Part shown: positions 1 through 8,445 of the stretch, piece after piece
Layout of the letters: every line of letters starts with the position of its first letter
How positions within the stretch are numbered: position 1 is the stretch's first letter
The notes under the pieces: model-generated
What the model was told of the DNA's origin: nothing
The model's database searches: none
Seen by the model: only the letters and a program-made list of their open reading frames with translations
Assembly (NCBI GenBank): GCA_023436025.1
Contig: JAEZKX010000313.1
Location: 1 to 19,364, forward strand
Reading direction: 5' to 3'
Origin: Pseudomonadota bacterium
GTDB lineage: Bacteria > Pseudomonadota > Gammaproteobacteria > Burkholderiales > Burkholderiaceae_C
DNA: 19,364 nucleotides
Position numbers and translations under genes: made by a program

Positions 1-1
1 G

Positions 2-637
2 CTGCGGCTGCCGCAGCTCACCGCGGCCGCCCCGCCGCCGCAACACGCGACGGCCTTCGGCGCGCAGATGCGGCAGGTGCTGCGGGTGCGCTGGGCCTGG
101 GTGGTGCTGGTGGCGGCGCTGGCCGAAGGCGCGTTCCTGCTCGGCCCCATCGCCTACCTGCCGTCGTACCTGCACCAGCGCTACGGACTCAGCCTGGTCG
201 CGGCCACGTCCTTCCTCGCGCTCTATGCCGTGGGCGGGCTGTGCTACACGCTGGCGGCGCGCCGCCTGGTGCCGCGGCTGGGCGAACGGCGCATGGCCAT
301 CACGGCCGGCTGGATCCTGGGCCTGGCCTTCGTCGCCTGGCATTTCGCGCCGGCGGCCTGGCTGGCAGCTCCCCTCGCGCTGGTGGTAGGCTTCGGCGGC
401 TACCTCTTTCACAACACGCTGCAGACCAACGCCACGCAGATGGTGCCGCAGGCGCGCGGCAGCGCCGTCTCGCTGTTCGTGTTCTTCCTCTTCACCGGCC
501 AGGCCCTCGGCGTCACCTGGGCCGGGCCGGCCTTCGACCGGCTGGGGGGTGCGCCGCTGCTGCTGGTGCCGGCGGTGGCGCTGCCGCTGGTGGCCTGGGG
601 CTTCGCACGCGCGGTACACCGGCGCGTGCCAGCCTGA
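2..637 (+). CDS. MFS transporter, C-terminal part (cut by window edge)
   Basis: The reading frame is open from the left edge, so this is the 3' part of a gene starting outside the window. The visible 211 residues begin with a Pro/Ala-rich linker, as expected for the cytoplasmic loop in the middle of a 12-helix major facilitator protein, and then hold about six hydrophobic segments. Short charged turns between helices (for example RLGERRMA near position 285) look like the MFS loop between TM8 and TM9. It ends with a basic cytoplasmic tail (HRRVPA). The likely role is proton-driven transport of a small molecule across the inner membrane; the substrate cannot be told. The stop lies 29 bases before the next gene, so it is probably co-transcribed with the MDR and SDR genes. 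An internal ATG at 68 exists, but upstream coding continues in frame, so it is not taken as the start. Confidence 0.8.
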   Translation: MRLPQLTAAAPPPQHATAFGAQMRQVLRVRWAWVVLVAALAEGAFLLGPIAYLPSYLHQRYGLSLVAATSFLALYAVGGLCYTLAARRLVPRLGERRMAITAGWILGLAFVAWHFAPAAWLAAPLALVVGFGGYLFHNTLQTNATQMVPQARGSAVSLFVFFLFTGQALGVTWAGPAFDRLGGAPLLLVPAVALPLVAWGFARAVHRRVPA

Positions 638-655
638 AGTACGCTTCGGGCTCCC

Positions 656-662
656 AAGGAGG
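656..662 (+). promoter_or_regulatory. Shine-Dalgarno fixing the MDR oxidoreductase start
   Basis: AAGGAGG sits 4 bases before ATG 667. It decides this start over the longer open frame that begins at 241 and overlaps the MFS gene. Confidence 0.85.
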
Positions 663-666
663 CCCC

Positions 667-1650
667 ATGCAGGCAGCGTTCTATTCCCGCCAGGGACCGG
701 CCAGCGAGGTGCTGGCGGTCGGCGAGCAACCCACCCCCGAACCAGGCGACGGCGAGGTGCGCGTGCGGCTGCGCACCTCGGGTGTCAACCCGTCCGACTA
801 CAAGGTGCGCCGCGGCGGCTTCGGCCGTGCGCTGGCCTACCCGCTGGTCATCCCGCACAGCGACGGCGCCGGCGTCATCGATGCCGTCGGCCCGGGCGTC
901 GATGCCTCGCGCATCGGCGAGCGGGTGTGGATCTGGAACGGCCAGTGGAACCGGCCCTTCGGCACCGCGGCGCAGTACATCGCCCTGCCCTCGGCGCAGG
1001 CGGTGCGCCTGCCCGACGGCGTGGACGACGCCGCGGCGGCCTGCCTGGGCATTCCCGCCTTCACCGCCATGCAGGCGGTGCGGCTGGCGCAGCTGCAGCC
1101 AGGCATGACGGTGCTGGTGAGCGGCGGCGCGGGCGCGGTGGGGCACTATGCGATCCAGATGGCGCGGCACCAGGGCGCGACCGTGCTCACCACGGTGAGC
1201 AGCGATGCCAAGGCGGCCCATGCGCGCGCGGCCGGTGCCGACCACGTCATCGACTACAGGCGCGAGGACGTCGGCGCGCGCGTGCAGGTGCTGACGGGCG
1301 GCCGCGGCGTGGACGCGGTGATCGAGATGGACTTCACCACCAATGTCGCGCTCTACCCTGCCTGCGTGCGGCCGGGCGCGACCATCGTGGTCTACGGCAT
1401 GGGCGCCACCGAAGCGAATTTGCCCACGTTCTGGTTCATGCGCAACCGCGTCGTGCTGAAGTTCGTCTACATCTACGAAATCGACGCCGCCGACCGCGAG
1501 GCCGGGCTGCGCGAGCTGCAGGGACTGCTGGAACAGGGCGCGCTGCGACACACGGTGGCCATGCGCCTGCCGCTGGCCGACATCGCGCGGGCCCACGACA
1601 TCGTCGAACAGGGCGGCGTGATCGGCAACGTCGTACTCGACATCACTTGA
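667..1650 (+). CDS. NADPH:quinone reductase-like, zinc-free MDR oxidoreductase
   Basis: A 327-residue medium-chain dehydrogenase/reductase of the quinone oxidoreductase (QOR) branch. The N-terminal GroES-like domain (about 1-125) holds the NPSDYKVRRG segment (41-50) and HSDGAGV (64-70). The Rossmann domain follows, with the nucleotide-binding SGGAGAVG at 152-159 and the GADHVIDY segment at 190-197. The cysteine lobe of zinc alcohol dehydrogenases is absent, so it should be zinc-independent and use NAD(P)H to reduce quinones or activated alkenes in the cytoplasm; this is family knowledge. The length is normal for the family. It sits 29 bases after the MFS gene and 11 bases before the SDR gene, so the three probably share one mRNA. 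The substrate is unknown. Confidence 0.88.
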   Translation: MQAAFYSRQGPASEVLAVGEQPTPEPGDGEVRVRLRTSGVNPSDYKVRRGGFGRALAYPLVIPHSDGAGVIDAVGPGVDASRIGERVWIWNGQWNRPFGTAAQYIALPSAQAVRLPDGVDDAAAACLGIPAFTAMQAVRLAQLQPGMTVLVSGGAGAVGHYAIQMARHQGATVLTTVSSDAKAAHARAAGADHVIDYRREDVGARVQVLTGGRGVDAVIEMDFTTNVALYPACVRPGATIVVYGMGATEANLPTFWFMRNRVVLKFVYIYEIDAADREAGLRELQGLLEQGALRHTVAMRLPLADIARAHDIVEQGGVIGNVVLDIT

Positions 1651-1661
1651 AGGAACGAAGA

Positions 1662-2441
1662 ATGGATCTGGGATTGAAGGACAAGCACGTGCTGGTCACG
1701 GGCGGCAGCCGCGGCATCGGCCTGGCATGCGCGCGCGAGTTCCTGCGCGAAGGCTGCAAGGTGAGCCTGGTGGCGCGCGACGCCGGCCGGCTGCGACAGG
1801 CGCAGGAGGCGCTCGGCACCGGCGTCGCCGTGTTCGCGGCCGACCTGACGCAGGCCGACGACGCATTGCGCGCCATCGACGCCGCCGAGGCCGCGCTGGG
1901 GCCGGTGGACATCCTGGTGAACTCGGCCGGCGCCGCCCGCCGCGTGCCCTTCGACGAGCTGCAGGCGCGCAACTGGCACGACGCGATGGACGCCAAGTTC
2001 TTCACCTACGTGCATGTGATGGACCCCGTGGCCCAGCGCATGGGCCGGCGCGGCGGCGGCGCTATCGTCAACGTCATCGGCATGGGCGGCAAGGTGGCCA
2101 CGCCCACCCACCTGTCCGGCGGCGCGGCCAATGCGGCGCTGATGCTGGTGACCGCCGGCATGGCGGCGGCCTGGGGGCCCAAGGGCGTGCGGGTGAACGC
2201 GGTCAATCCCTCGCTGACCCTCACCGACCGCCTGGCCGAGGGCCTGGCGGCGGATGCGCGCCAGCGTGGCACCACCGCCGAAGAGGTGCTGAAGCAGTCC
2301 GAAGCCAAGATGCCGCTGGGCCGGCTGGCCAAGCCGGAAGAGATCGCCGACGTGGTGGTCTTCCTCGCCTCGCCGCGCGCGTCCTATGTGTCGGGCGCGA
2401 TCGTGGCGATGGATGGGGGGACGGTGCCGATGGTGGTCTGA
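1662..2441 (+). CDS. SDR-fold protein lacking the catalytic Ser-Tyr-Lys
   Basis: A 259-residue protein of classical short-chain dehydrogenase/reductase length. The cofactor site is intact: TGGSRGIG gives G14-x3-G18-x-G20, and NSAG (87-90) replaces the usual NNAG. VNPSLTLTDR (181-190) matches the post-catalytic PG-T region and the C-terminal SGAIVAMDGG (244-253) is typical. Aligning by eye around HLSGGAANAAL, the YxxxK positions are G153 and N157, and the catalytic Ser position (13 before Tyr) is G140. All three catalytic residues are thus missing while the fold motifs are clean, so this is not simple decay. It may bind NAD(P) without ordinary SDR chemistry, or use other residues. It starts 11 bases after the MDR stop, with AAGGAACGAAG before the ATG as a possible weak ribosome-binding site. 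Confidence 0.85.
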   Translation: MDLGLKDKHVLVTGGSRGIGLACAREFLREGCKVSLVARDAGRLRQAQEALGTGVAVFAADLTQADDALRAIDAAEAALGPVDILVNSAGAARRVPFDELQARNWHDAMDAKFFTYVHVMDPVAQRMGRRGGGAIVNVIGMGGKVATPTHLSGGAANAALMLVTAGMAAAWGPKGVRVNAVNPSLTLTDRLAEGLAADARQRGTTAEEVLKQSEAKMPLGRLAKPEEIADVVVFLASPRASYVSGAIVAMDGGTVPMVV

Positions 2442-2472
2442 GGCGGCGCCGCGGCCGCCAGCGCGCCCGCGA

Positions 2473-2919
2473 TCACCCGTTCGGGATCTCGGGCTCGACC
2501 AGCAGCGCCAGCTGCTGCAGCGACTCCTGCCAGCCCAGGTAGCAGCCATCCGGCGGGATCACGTCCGGAATGCCTTCCTGCACCGCGGTGAACTCGGTGC
2601 CGCACGACACCTTCTTCAGCGTGACGGTGGTCTGCATGGTGCCGGGCAGGTTGGCGTCCTCGAACTGCGCGGTGTAGCGCAGCTTCTCGCCGGGCACCAG
2701 CTCCAGGTACTGGCCGCCGAAGGCATGCGCGTGGCCGGTCGAGATGTTGGTGAAGGACATGCGGTAGCTGCCGCCCACCTCGGCCTCCATGGCGTGGACG
2801 GTGGCATGGAAGCCGTGCGGCGGCAGCCACTTGGCCCAGGCAGCGGGGTCGGTGAACGCGCGGTAGACCCGCTCGGGCGGGGCGCGCAGGACGCGGTGCA
2901 GGCGGATGGTGCTGGGCAT
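2473..2919 (-). CDS. AHSA1/SRPBCC (START-like) domain protein
   Basis: A 148-residue protein with the opening of the AHSA1-type SRPBCC family: an early strand followed by RAPPERVYRAFTDPAAWAKWLPP (12-34), then GGSYRMSF (49-56), the GGQYLELVPGEKL turn (68-80) and a C-terminal amphipathic helix GWQESLQQLALLVE (129-142). The family forms a hydrophobic cavity for lipophilic ligands; the ligand here is unknown. It is cytoplasmic, with no signal peptide. AAGGAGAA lies just upstream of the ATG (bases 2925-2932 on the plus strand), supporting this start. It converges with the SDR gene, 31 bases away. The 122 bases upstream separate it from the DUF1653 gene in the same orientation, so it may be transcribed with that pair or alone. 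Confidence 0.88.
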   Translation of the reverse strand: MPSTIRLHRVLRAPPERVYRAFTDPAAWAKWLPPHGFHATVHAMEAEVGGSYRMSFTNISTGHAHAFGGQYLELVPGEKLRYTAQFEDANLPGTMQTTVTLKKVSCGTEFTAVQEGIPDVIPPDGCYLGWQESLQQLALLVEPEIPNG

Positions 2920-3041
2920 GGCCGTTCTCCTTCGGGGTTCAGAGGATGTCCCTCTGGCTGGCGACGATCGGCAGGCCGCGGAATCGACAGTGGCCGCCGC
3001 GATGGTTGCAACGGCCGGTCACGGCCGCCACCCTTGCGCGC

Positions 3042-3287
3042 TCAGCCGGGCGGGCCGATGCGCGCGAAGCGCGCTTGCAGGCGGCCGTCGATCTCGACCT
3101 CGCCGAAGAACATGGCGTGCGGACGCACCCACAGGCCGCTCGCGTTGTACAGCGGCCGGTACACCACCAGCGGCTCCAGCGTCTCGCTGTGGCGGGCCAC
3201 GCCGACCACCTCGTACTCGCCGCCCTTGTAGTGGCGGTAGCGGCCGGCCGGCGTGGGCGGCAGCGGGGGCAGGTCGTCGCCGGCCAT
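3042..3287 (-). CDS. DUF1653 domain protein
   Basis: An 81-residue protein with the DUF1653 pattern: GRYRHYKGGEYEVVGVARHSETLEPLVVYRPLY (15-47), then the GLWVRPHAMFFGEV block (51-64) and an Arg/Phe-rich end. The family is widespread and its function is unknown to me; the compact all-beta pattern looks SH3-like. The start is set by a one-base overlap with the upstream DUF4256 gene: the A of TGA is the A of ATG, so translation is probably coupled. Longer readings of this frame, beginning as far back as 4307, run antisense or out of frame through the DUF4256 and efflux genes and were rejected. Confidence 0.85.
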   Translation of the reverse strand: MAGDDLPPLPPTPAGRYRHYKGGEYEVVGVARHSETLEPLVVYRPLYNASGLWVRPHAMFFGEVEIDGRLQARFARIGPPG

Positions 3288-3832
3288 CAGACCACCAGCA
3301 TGCCGCGGAAGCCGCGCACCGCGTAATACGACTGCACGCCGTTGTGGTAGGTGAACACGCGGCCGTAGCGGCGGTCGCAGAACAGCGCGCCGCCCAGCTT
3401 GCGCACCGCCGGCGGCGTGGCGATCCAGCTGGAGGTCTTGAGGTCGAACTCGCCCAGTTCCTGCAGCGCGCGGTACTGCGCCTCGTCCAGCAGGGTGATG
3501 CCCATGGCGGCGGCGGTTTCCACCGCGCTGCCCGCGGGCTTGTTCTCCTTGCGGGCGTCGAGCGCCGCGCGGTCGTAGCAGAGGCTGCGCCGGCCGGCGG
3601 GCGTTTCCGGCGCGCAGTCGCAGAAGGTGAGCTGGCCGGAGCTGGGGTCGTGCGCGATGACATCGGGCTCGCCACCGCTGGCTTCCATGGCCTGCAAGGA
3701 CCGCAGGGCCGTCGCATGGCCTTCCAGCCGGGCCTGCACCGCGTTCCACGCCAGCCCGGAGTGGCGCGCCTGGTGGGCGTCGAAGCGCTCCTGCAGGGTG
3801 CGCAGCAGCGCGTCGCGGTCGGCAGGTTTCAT
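3287..3832 (-). CDS. DUF4256 family protein
   Basis: A 181-residue protein that resembles DUF4256 along its whole length. Blocks recognisable by eye are WNAVQARLE (29-37), GGEPDVIAHD (53-62), FCDCAPETPAGRRSLCYDR (70-88), ALDARKENKP (90-99), MGITLLDEAQYRALQELGEFD (110-130), KTSSWIATP (132-140), LGGALFCDRRYGRVFTYHNG (147-166) and YYAVRGFRG (169-177). Conserved Cys, Asp and Arg residues hint at an enzyme or nucleic-acid role, but no function is established that I know of. The chosen ATG has GGAG 6 bases upstream (plus-strand 3839-3842); an in-frame ATG 13 codons earlier lacks a family match. It is coupled to DUF1653 by a one-base overlap. Confidence 0.87.
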   Translation of the reverse strand: MKPADRDALLRTLQERFDAHQARHSGLAWNAVQARLEGHATALRSLQAMEASGGEPDVIAHDPSSGQLTFCDCAPETPAGRRSLCYDRAALDARKENKPAGSAVETAAAMGITLLDEAQYRALQELGEFDLKTSSWIATPPAVRKLGGALFCDRRYGRVFTYHNGVQSYYAVRGFRGMLVV

Positions 3833-3872
3833 GGCGAGCTCCACGGTCGGGAAAGGAGCGCAGTCTGCCACG

Positions 3873-3889
3873 GCCGGCTGACGGCCGGC
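3873..3889 (-). terminator. possible weak terminator hairpin after the efflux operon
   Basis: Two copies of GCCGGC (self-complementary) separated by five bases can form a 6-bp GC stem just downstream of the outer-membrane gene stop. No T-run follows, so it would be a poor intrinsic terminator; it may simply be GC-rich repetition. Confidence 0.25.
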
Positions 3890-3900
3890 GGGGGCGGGTG

Positions 3901-5271
3901 CTACTCCGCCCAGCCGCCGCCCAGGGCCCGGTACAGCTGGACCTGGTTCTGCAGCCGCGCCAGCCGCGCCTGCACCAGCGCCTGCTGGGCCGCGAACAGC
4001 GAGCGCTGCGCGTCCAGGTAGTCGAGGTAGCTGGAGACCCCGCCCTCGTAGCGCAGCTGCGCCAGGCGCAGGCGCACCGACTCGGCCTCGACCACCCGGC
4101 CCTGCGAGGCGACCAGGTCGGCCAGGGTGGTGCGGCCGGCCAGGCCGTCGGCCACTTCGCGGAAGGCGGTCTGGATGGCGCGCTCGTACTGCGCGACGGC
4201 GATGTCGCGCGAGACGCGGGCCGAATCCAGGCCGGCCCGGTTACGCCCGGCATCGAAGATCGGCTGCAACAGCGACGGCGTGACGGTGTAGCCCCAGTTG
4301 CCGCCATCGAACAGGCCGGACAGGTCCGGGCTCACCGTGCCGATGCCGGCCGTGAGCGAGATGCGCGGGAAGAAGGCCGCGCGCGCGGCGCCGATGTTGG
4401 CATTGGCCGCCAGCAGCTGCTGCTCGGCCTGGCGCACGTCGGGGCGCTGGGTCAGGACCTCCGAGGGCACGCCGGCCGGCAGGTCGGGCAGCGTCACCGA
4501 CTGGGTGGTGATGCCCACGCGGTACTCCGGCGACACCGCTTCGCCGATGAGCAGGCCCAGGGTGTTGAGGTCCAGCGCCCGCTGGCGTCGCAGCTGCGCC
4601 AGCGTGGCCCGCGCGCTCTCGGTCAGCGACTCGGCCTGGCGGAAGTCCAGCTCCGAGGCCGCGCCGCCTTCGAAGCGAAGGCGCGTGAGGCGTTGCGACT
4701 CCTCGCGCGAGCGCAGGGTCTGCTCGGTGATCGCCAGCAGTTCCTCGTCGGCGGCCAGGTTGAGCCAGGTGTTGGCGACGCTGGCCACCAGGGCAGCCTG
4801 CGCCGCGCGCCGGCCCTCCTCGGTGCCCAGGTACTGCGCCAGCGCGGCTTCGCTCAGGCTCGAAATGCGGCCGAAGAAGTCGATCTCCCAGGCGCTGATG
4901 CCCAGGTTGACGCTGTAGCTGGTGGTCTGCTCGCGCAAGGCGTTGGGTGCGCGCGACGCGCTGCCGCTGACGCCCACCCCGGGCAGCAGGTCGGCCTGGC
5001 GGATGTCGTACTGCGCCCGCGCCTGCGCGATGTTGAGCGCGGCGATGCGCAGGTCGCGGTTGTTGCGCAGCGCCGTCTCCACCAGCGCGGCCAGGCGCGC
5101 ATCGGCGAAGAACTGGCGCCACTGCAGCTCGGTGGCGGCCGTGCCGGTGGCGGCGCCGGCATAGGGAAAGGCCGCCGGCACGGGCGCCTCGGGACGCTCG
5201 TAGGTGGGGATCATCGAGCAGCCCGCCAGCACGGCGGCCGACAACCCGATGGCGATCGATCGGAAGGTCAT
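3901..5271 (-). CDS. RND efflux outer-membrane channel lipoprotein (NodT/OprM family)
   Basis: A 456-residue outer-membrane factor. The signal peptide MTFRSIAIGLSAAVLAGC ends in a lipobox (LAGC, acylated Cys18). The mature part opens with the NodT-type MIPTYERPEAPVP segment and then shows the two OEP repeats, with long Ala/Gln/Leu-rich coiled helices, YDIRQADLLPGVGVSGSASR in the first repeat and RPDVRQAEQQLLAANANIGAARAAFFPRI in the second. It forms the trimeric beta-barrel and periplasmic tunnel of a tripartite drug efflux system. Its ATG overlaps the pump gene stop as ATGA, so translation is coupled. It is the last gene of the adaptor-pump-channel operon. Length and order match MexAB-OprM, AcrAB and TtgABC systems; the exact substrate range cannot be read from the sequence. 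Confidence 0.95.
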   Translation of the reverse strand: MTFRSIAIGLSAAVLAGCSMIPTYERPEAPVPAAFPYAGAATGTAATELQWRQFFADARLAALVETALRNNRDLRIAALNIAQARAQYDIRQADLLPGVGVSGSASRAPNALREQTTSYSVNLGISAWEIDFFGRISSLSEAALAQYLGTEEGRRAAQAALVASVANTWLNLAADEELLAITEQTLRSREESQRLTRLRFEGGAASELDFRQAESLTESARATLAQLRRQRALDLNTLGLLIGEAVSPEYRVGITTQSVTLPDLPAGVPSEVLTQRPDVRQAEQQLLAANANIGAARAAFFPRISLTAGIGTVSPDLSGLFDGGNWGYTVTPSLLQPIFDAGRNRAGLDSARVSRDIAVAQYERAIQTAFREVADGLAGRTTLADLVASQGRVVEAESVRLRLAQLRYEGGVSSYLDYLDAQRSLFAAQQALVQARLARLQNQVQLYRALGGGWAE

Positions 5272-8200
5272 ACCTGGTCTCCCGCCGAGGCACCGGCCGG
5301 CAAGTCACGTTCGAGCTGGTGGGCGTGCAGCTTGCGCTGCCGCTCGCTGCCCTTGAAGAAGCCGCGCACGACGACGAAGAATATGGGAACGAAGAATACG
5401 GCCAATGCCGTACCGGTAAGCATACCGCCCAGCACGCCAGTTCCGATGGCCCGCTGGCTGGCCGAGCCGGCGCCGGTGGCCAGGACCAGCGGCAGCACGC
5501 CCAGGCCGAAGGCCAGCGAGGTCATGATGATGGGACGGAAGCGCAGGTGGGCCGCCTCCAGCGCCGCCTCGACCACGCTCTTGCCCTGCGCCTGCAGGTC
5601 CTTGGCGAACTCGATGATCAGGATCGCGTTCTTCGCGCTCAGGCCGATGATGGTGATCAGCCCCACCTGGAAGTAGACGTCGTTGGCATAGCCGCGCAAC
5701 CAGGTCGCGAGCAGCACGCCCAGCACGCCCAGGGGCACCACCAGGATCACGGCCAGCGGAATCGACCAGCTCTCGTACAGCGCCGCCAGGCACAGGAACA
5801 CCGCCAGGATCGCGAATCCGTACAGGATCAGCGCCTGCGCGCCGGCCAGCTTTTCCTCGCGCGACTGTCCGGTCCATTCGAAGCCGAAGCCGGCCGGCAG
5901 CTTGGCGGCCAGCTGCTCCATCTCGGCCATCGCCGCGCCGGTGCTTTGGCCGGGCGCCGGCGCGCCGGAGATCCGCATCGCGGGATAGCCGTTGTAGCGC
6001 ACCGTCTGCATCGGGCCCTTGATCCACTTGGTGGTGGCGAAGGCGGACAGCGGCACGGCCTCGCCCTGGCGGTTGACGGCGTTGATCTGCAGCAGGTCCT
6101 TGGGCTGCATCCGCGCGGCGGCGTCCGCCTGCACGATCACCCGCTGCAGCCGGCCCGCGGTCGGGAAGTCGTTGACGTAGGTCGAGCCGACCGAGGTCGA
6201 CAACGCCGAGTTGATGGCGTCGAAGGACACGCCCAGGGCCTGGGCCTTGTCGCGGTCGATCACCAGCTGCAGCTGCGACGCGTCCTCCAGGCCGTCGGGG
6301 CGTACCTGCGCCAGCACCTTGCTTTGCGCGGCCATGCCCAGCAGCTGGTTGCGCGCCGCCACCAGCGCGTCGTGGCCGTGGCCGCCGCGGTCCTGCAGGC
6401 GGAAGGTGAAGCCCGAGGCCGAGCCCAGTTCCGGGATCGGCGGCGGGCTGAGCGGGAAGATGATCGCGTCGCGGATGCCCGAGAGGGCGCCGAAGGCCTT
6501 GCCCGCCAGGGCCTCGGCCGTCTGGCCCGGCCCCGTGCGTTCATCCCAGGGCTTGAGCGTGATGAAGGCGAGCGCCGCGTTCTGGCCCTGGCCCGAGAAC
6601 GAGAAGCCCAGCACGCTGACCATGCTCTGCACCTCGGGTTGCTTGAGCATGTAGTTCTCGACCTGGGTCATGACCTCGCTGGTGCGCGTCTGGGTCGCGC
6701 CCGGCGGCAGCTGCACGTTCACCAGCATCGTGCCCTGGTCCTCGCCCGGGAGGAAGGAGGTGGGCAGCGCACGGAACAGGACGAACACCGCGCCGATGAT
6801 GGCGACATAGATCACGAGATAGCGCGCCGCCTTCCTCAGCAGGCGCGACACCAGGCTTTCGTAGCCCTTGGCCGTGCGGGTGAAGCCCCGGTTGAACCAG
6901 CCGAAGAAGCCGCGCTTCTCGTGGTGGTGGCCCGCCTCCACCGGCTTGAGCAACGTGGCGCACAGCGCGGGCGTGAGCGACAGCGCCATGAAGGCCGAGA
7001 ACGCGATAGACGCGACCATCACCGCGGAGAACTGGCGGTAGATGTTGCCGGTGGAGCCGGCGAAGAAGGCCAGCGGCACGAACACCGAGATCAGCACCAC
7101 CGTCACGCCGATGATGGCGCCGGAGATCTGCCCCATGGCCTTGCGGGTCGCCTCGCGTGGTGGCAGCCCTTCCTGGCTCATGATCCGTTCGACGTTCTCC
7201 ACCACCACGATGGCATCGTCCACCACGATGCCGATCACCAGCACCATGCCGAACATGGTCAGCACGTTGATCGAGAAGCCCAGCGCCAGCAGCACGCCGA
7301 AGGTGCCGAGCAGCGCGATGGGCACCACCAGGGTCGGGATGATCGTGTAGCGCCAGTTCTGCAGGAACAGGAACATCACGATGAACACCAGCACCACCGC
7401 CTCCAGCAGCGTCTCGACCACCTTGCCGATGGAGATCTGGATGAAGCGCGAGCTGTCGTACGGGATCTCCCACTTGGTGCCGGCCGGGAAATACGGCGCC
7501 AGTTCGGCCATGCGCGCATGCACCGCCTTGGCCGTCTGCAGGGCGTTGCCGCCGGGCGCCAGCTGCACGCCGATGCCGGTCGAGGGCTTGCCGTTGAGCC
7601 GGGCGATGGTCGCATAGGCCTGGGCGCCGACCTCCACCCGCGCCACGTCGCGCAGGCGCACGGTGGAGCCGTCGGCGTTGGCGCGCAGCACGATCTCCTG
7701 GAACTGCTCCGGGGTGCTGAGCTGGCCCTCGACCACCACCGTGGCGGTGATGCTCTGGCCCGGCACGTTGGGCAGTTCGCCGATGGAGCCGGCCGACACC
7801 TGGGCGTTCTGCGCGCGGATGGCGGCGACCACCTCGGCCGGCGACATGTTGAAGCCGACCAGCTTCTGCGGGTCGATCCAGATCCGCATGGCCTGTTCGC
7901 TGCCGAACAGCTGGGCCTGGCCCACGCCGGGGATGCGCTGGATCTCCGGCAGCACGTTGCGCGACGCGTAGTCACCCAGCTTGGTGGGCGTGGTCGACGG
8001 GTCCTCCGAGTAGAGGATGGTGAAGAGCAGGAAGTTGGACTGCGCCCGGTCGACCCGCACGCCCTGCTGCGTCACCGCCGCCGGCAGCCGCGGCGTGGCG
8101 CGCGACAGGCGGTTCTGCACGTCGACCTGCGCCAGCTCCGGGTTGGTTCCGGGCTCGAAGCTCAGCGTGATGGAGCCGCTGCCGTTGGCCTGCGCCACCG

Positions 8201-8438
8201 ATTCCATGTAGGCCAGGCCCGGCGAGCCGTTCATCTCCTGCTCGATGACGCTCAGGACGCTGTCTTCGAGCACCTGGGCCGAGGCGCCCGGGTAGTTGGC
8301 GTTGATGACGATCGAGGGCGGCGCCACCGGCGGGTACTGCGCGATGGGCAGCTGCGTGATGGACACGGCGCCCAGCACGATGATGAACAAGGCGATGACC
8401 CACGCGAAGATGGGCCGGTCGATGAAGAACTTGGCCAT
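5268..8438 (-). CDS. RND multidrug efflux pump, HAE1 family (AcrB/MexB-like)
   Basis: A 1056-residue inner-membrane proton/drug antiporter. It begins MAKFFIDRPIFAWVIAL, the standard HAE1 start. Proton-relay residues match E. coli AcrB: D407 and D408 in VVDDAIVVVENVER, K936 in GLSAKNAIL (AcrB K940), R966 and T973 (AcrB R971 and T978). Large periplasmic loops lie between TM1-TM2 and TM7-TM8. The G-loop-like FSFSGQGQN (613-620) and the PAPGQSTGAAMAEME segment are present. A hydrophilic, basic tail follows TM12. The annotated ATG is preferred over one 15 codons earlier because it matches the family start and GAGG lies 5 bases upstream, overlapping the adaptor stop. There are 7 bases after the adaptor gene and a 4-base overlap with the channel gene. 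Confidence 0.97.
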   Translation of the reverse strand: MAKFFIDRPIFAWVIALFIIVLGAVSITQLPIAQYPPVAPPSIVINANYPGASAQVLEDSVLSVIEQEMNGSPGLAYMESVAQANGSGSITLSFEPGTNPELAQVDVQNRLSRATPRLPAAVTQQGVRVDRAQSNFLLFTILYSEDPSTTPTKLGDYASRNVLPEIQRIPGVGQAQLFGSEQAMRIWIDPQKLVGFNMSPAEVVAAIRAQNAQVSAGSIGELPNVPGQSITATVVVEGQLSTPEQFQEIVLRANADGSTVRLRDVARVEVGAQAYATIARLNGKPSTGIGVQLAPGGNALQTAKAVHARMAELAPYFPAGTKWEIPYDSSRFIQISIGKVVETLLEAVVLVFIVMFLFLQNWRYTIIPTLVVPIALLGTFGVLLALGFSINVLTMFGMVLVIGIVVDDAIVVVENVERIMSQEGLPPREATRKAMGQISGAIIGVTVVLISVFVPLAFFAGSTGNIYRQFSAVMVASIAFSAFMALSLTPALCATLLKPVEAGHHHEKRGFFGWFNRGFTRTAKGYESLVSRLLRKAARYLVIYVAIIGAVFVLFRALPTSFLPGEDQGTMLVNVQLPPGATQTRTSEVMTQVENYMLKQPEVQSMVSVLGFSFSGQGQNAALAFITLKPWDERTGPGQTAEALAGKAFGALSGIRDAIIFPLSPPPIPELGSASGFTFRLQDRGGHGHDALVAARNQLLGMAAQSKVLAQVRPDGLEDASQLQLVIDRDKAQALGVSFDAINSALSTSVGSTYVNDFPTAGRLQRVIVQADAAARMQPKDLLQINAVNRQGEAVPLSAFATTKWIKGPMQTVRYNGYPAMRISGAPAPGQSTGAAMAEMEQLAAKLPAGFGFEWTGQSREEKLAGAQALILYGFAILAVFLCLAALYESWSIPLAVILVVPLGVLGVLLATWLRGYANDVYFQVGLITIIGLSAKNAILIIEFAKDLQAQGKSVVEAALEAAHLRFRPIIMTSLAFGLGVLPLVLATGAGSASQRAIGTGVLGGMLTGTALAVFFVPIFFVVVRGFFKGSERQRKLHAHQLERDLPAGASAGDQV

Positions 8439-8445
8439 GCGTGCC

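Noticed and set aside
2940..2956. Perfect 6-bp hairpin CAGAGG/CCTCTG between DUF1653 and the AHSA1 gene
   Set aside because: No T-run or conserved context; too short to call a terminator or operator on its own.
3898..5676. A 592-codon open frame antisense to the outer-membrane channel
   Set aside because: It has the same shadow composition and no domain pattern; the minus strand has a complete lipoprotein channel.
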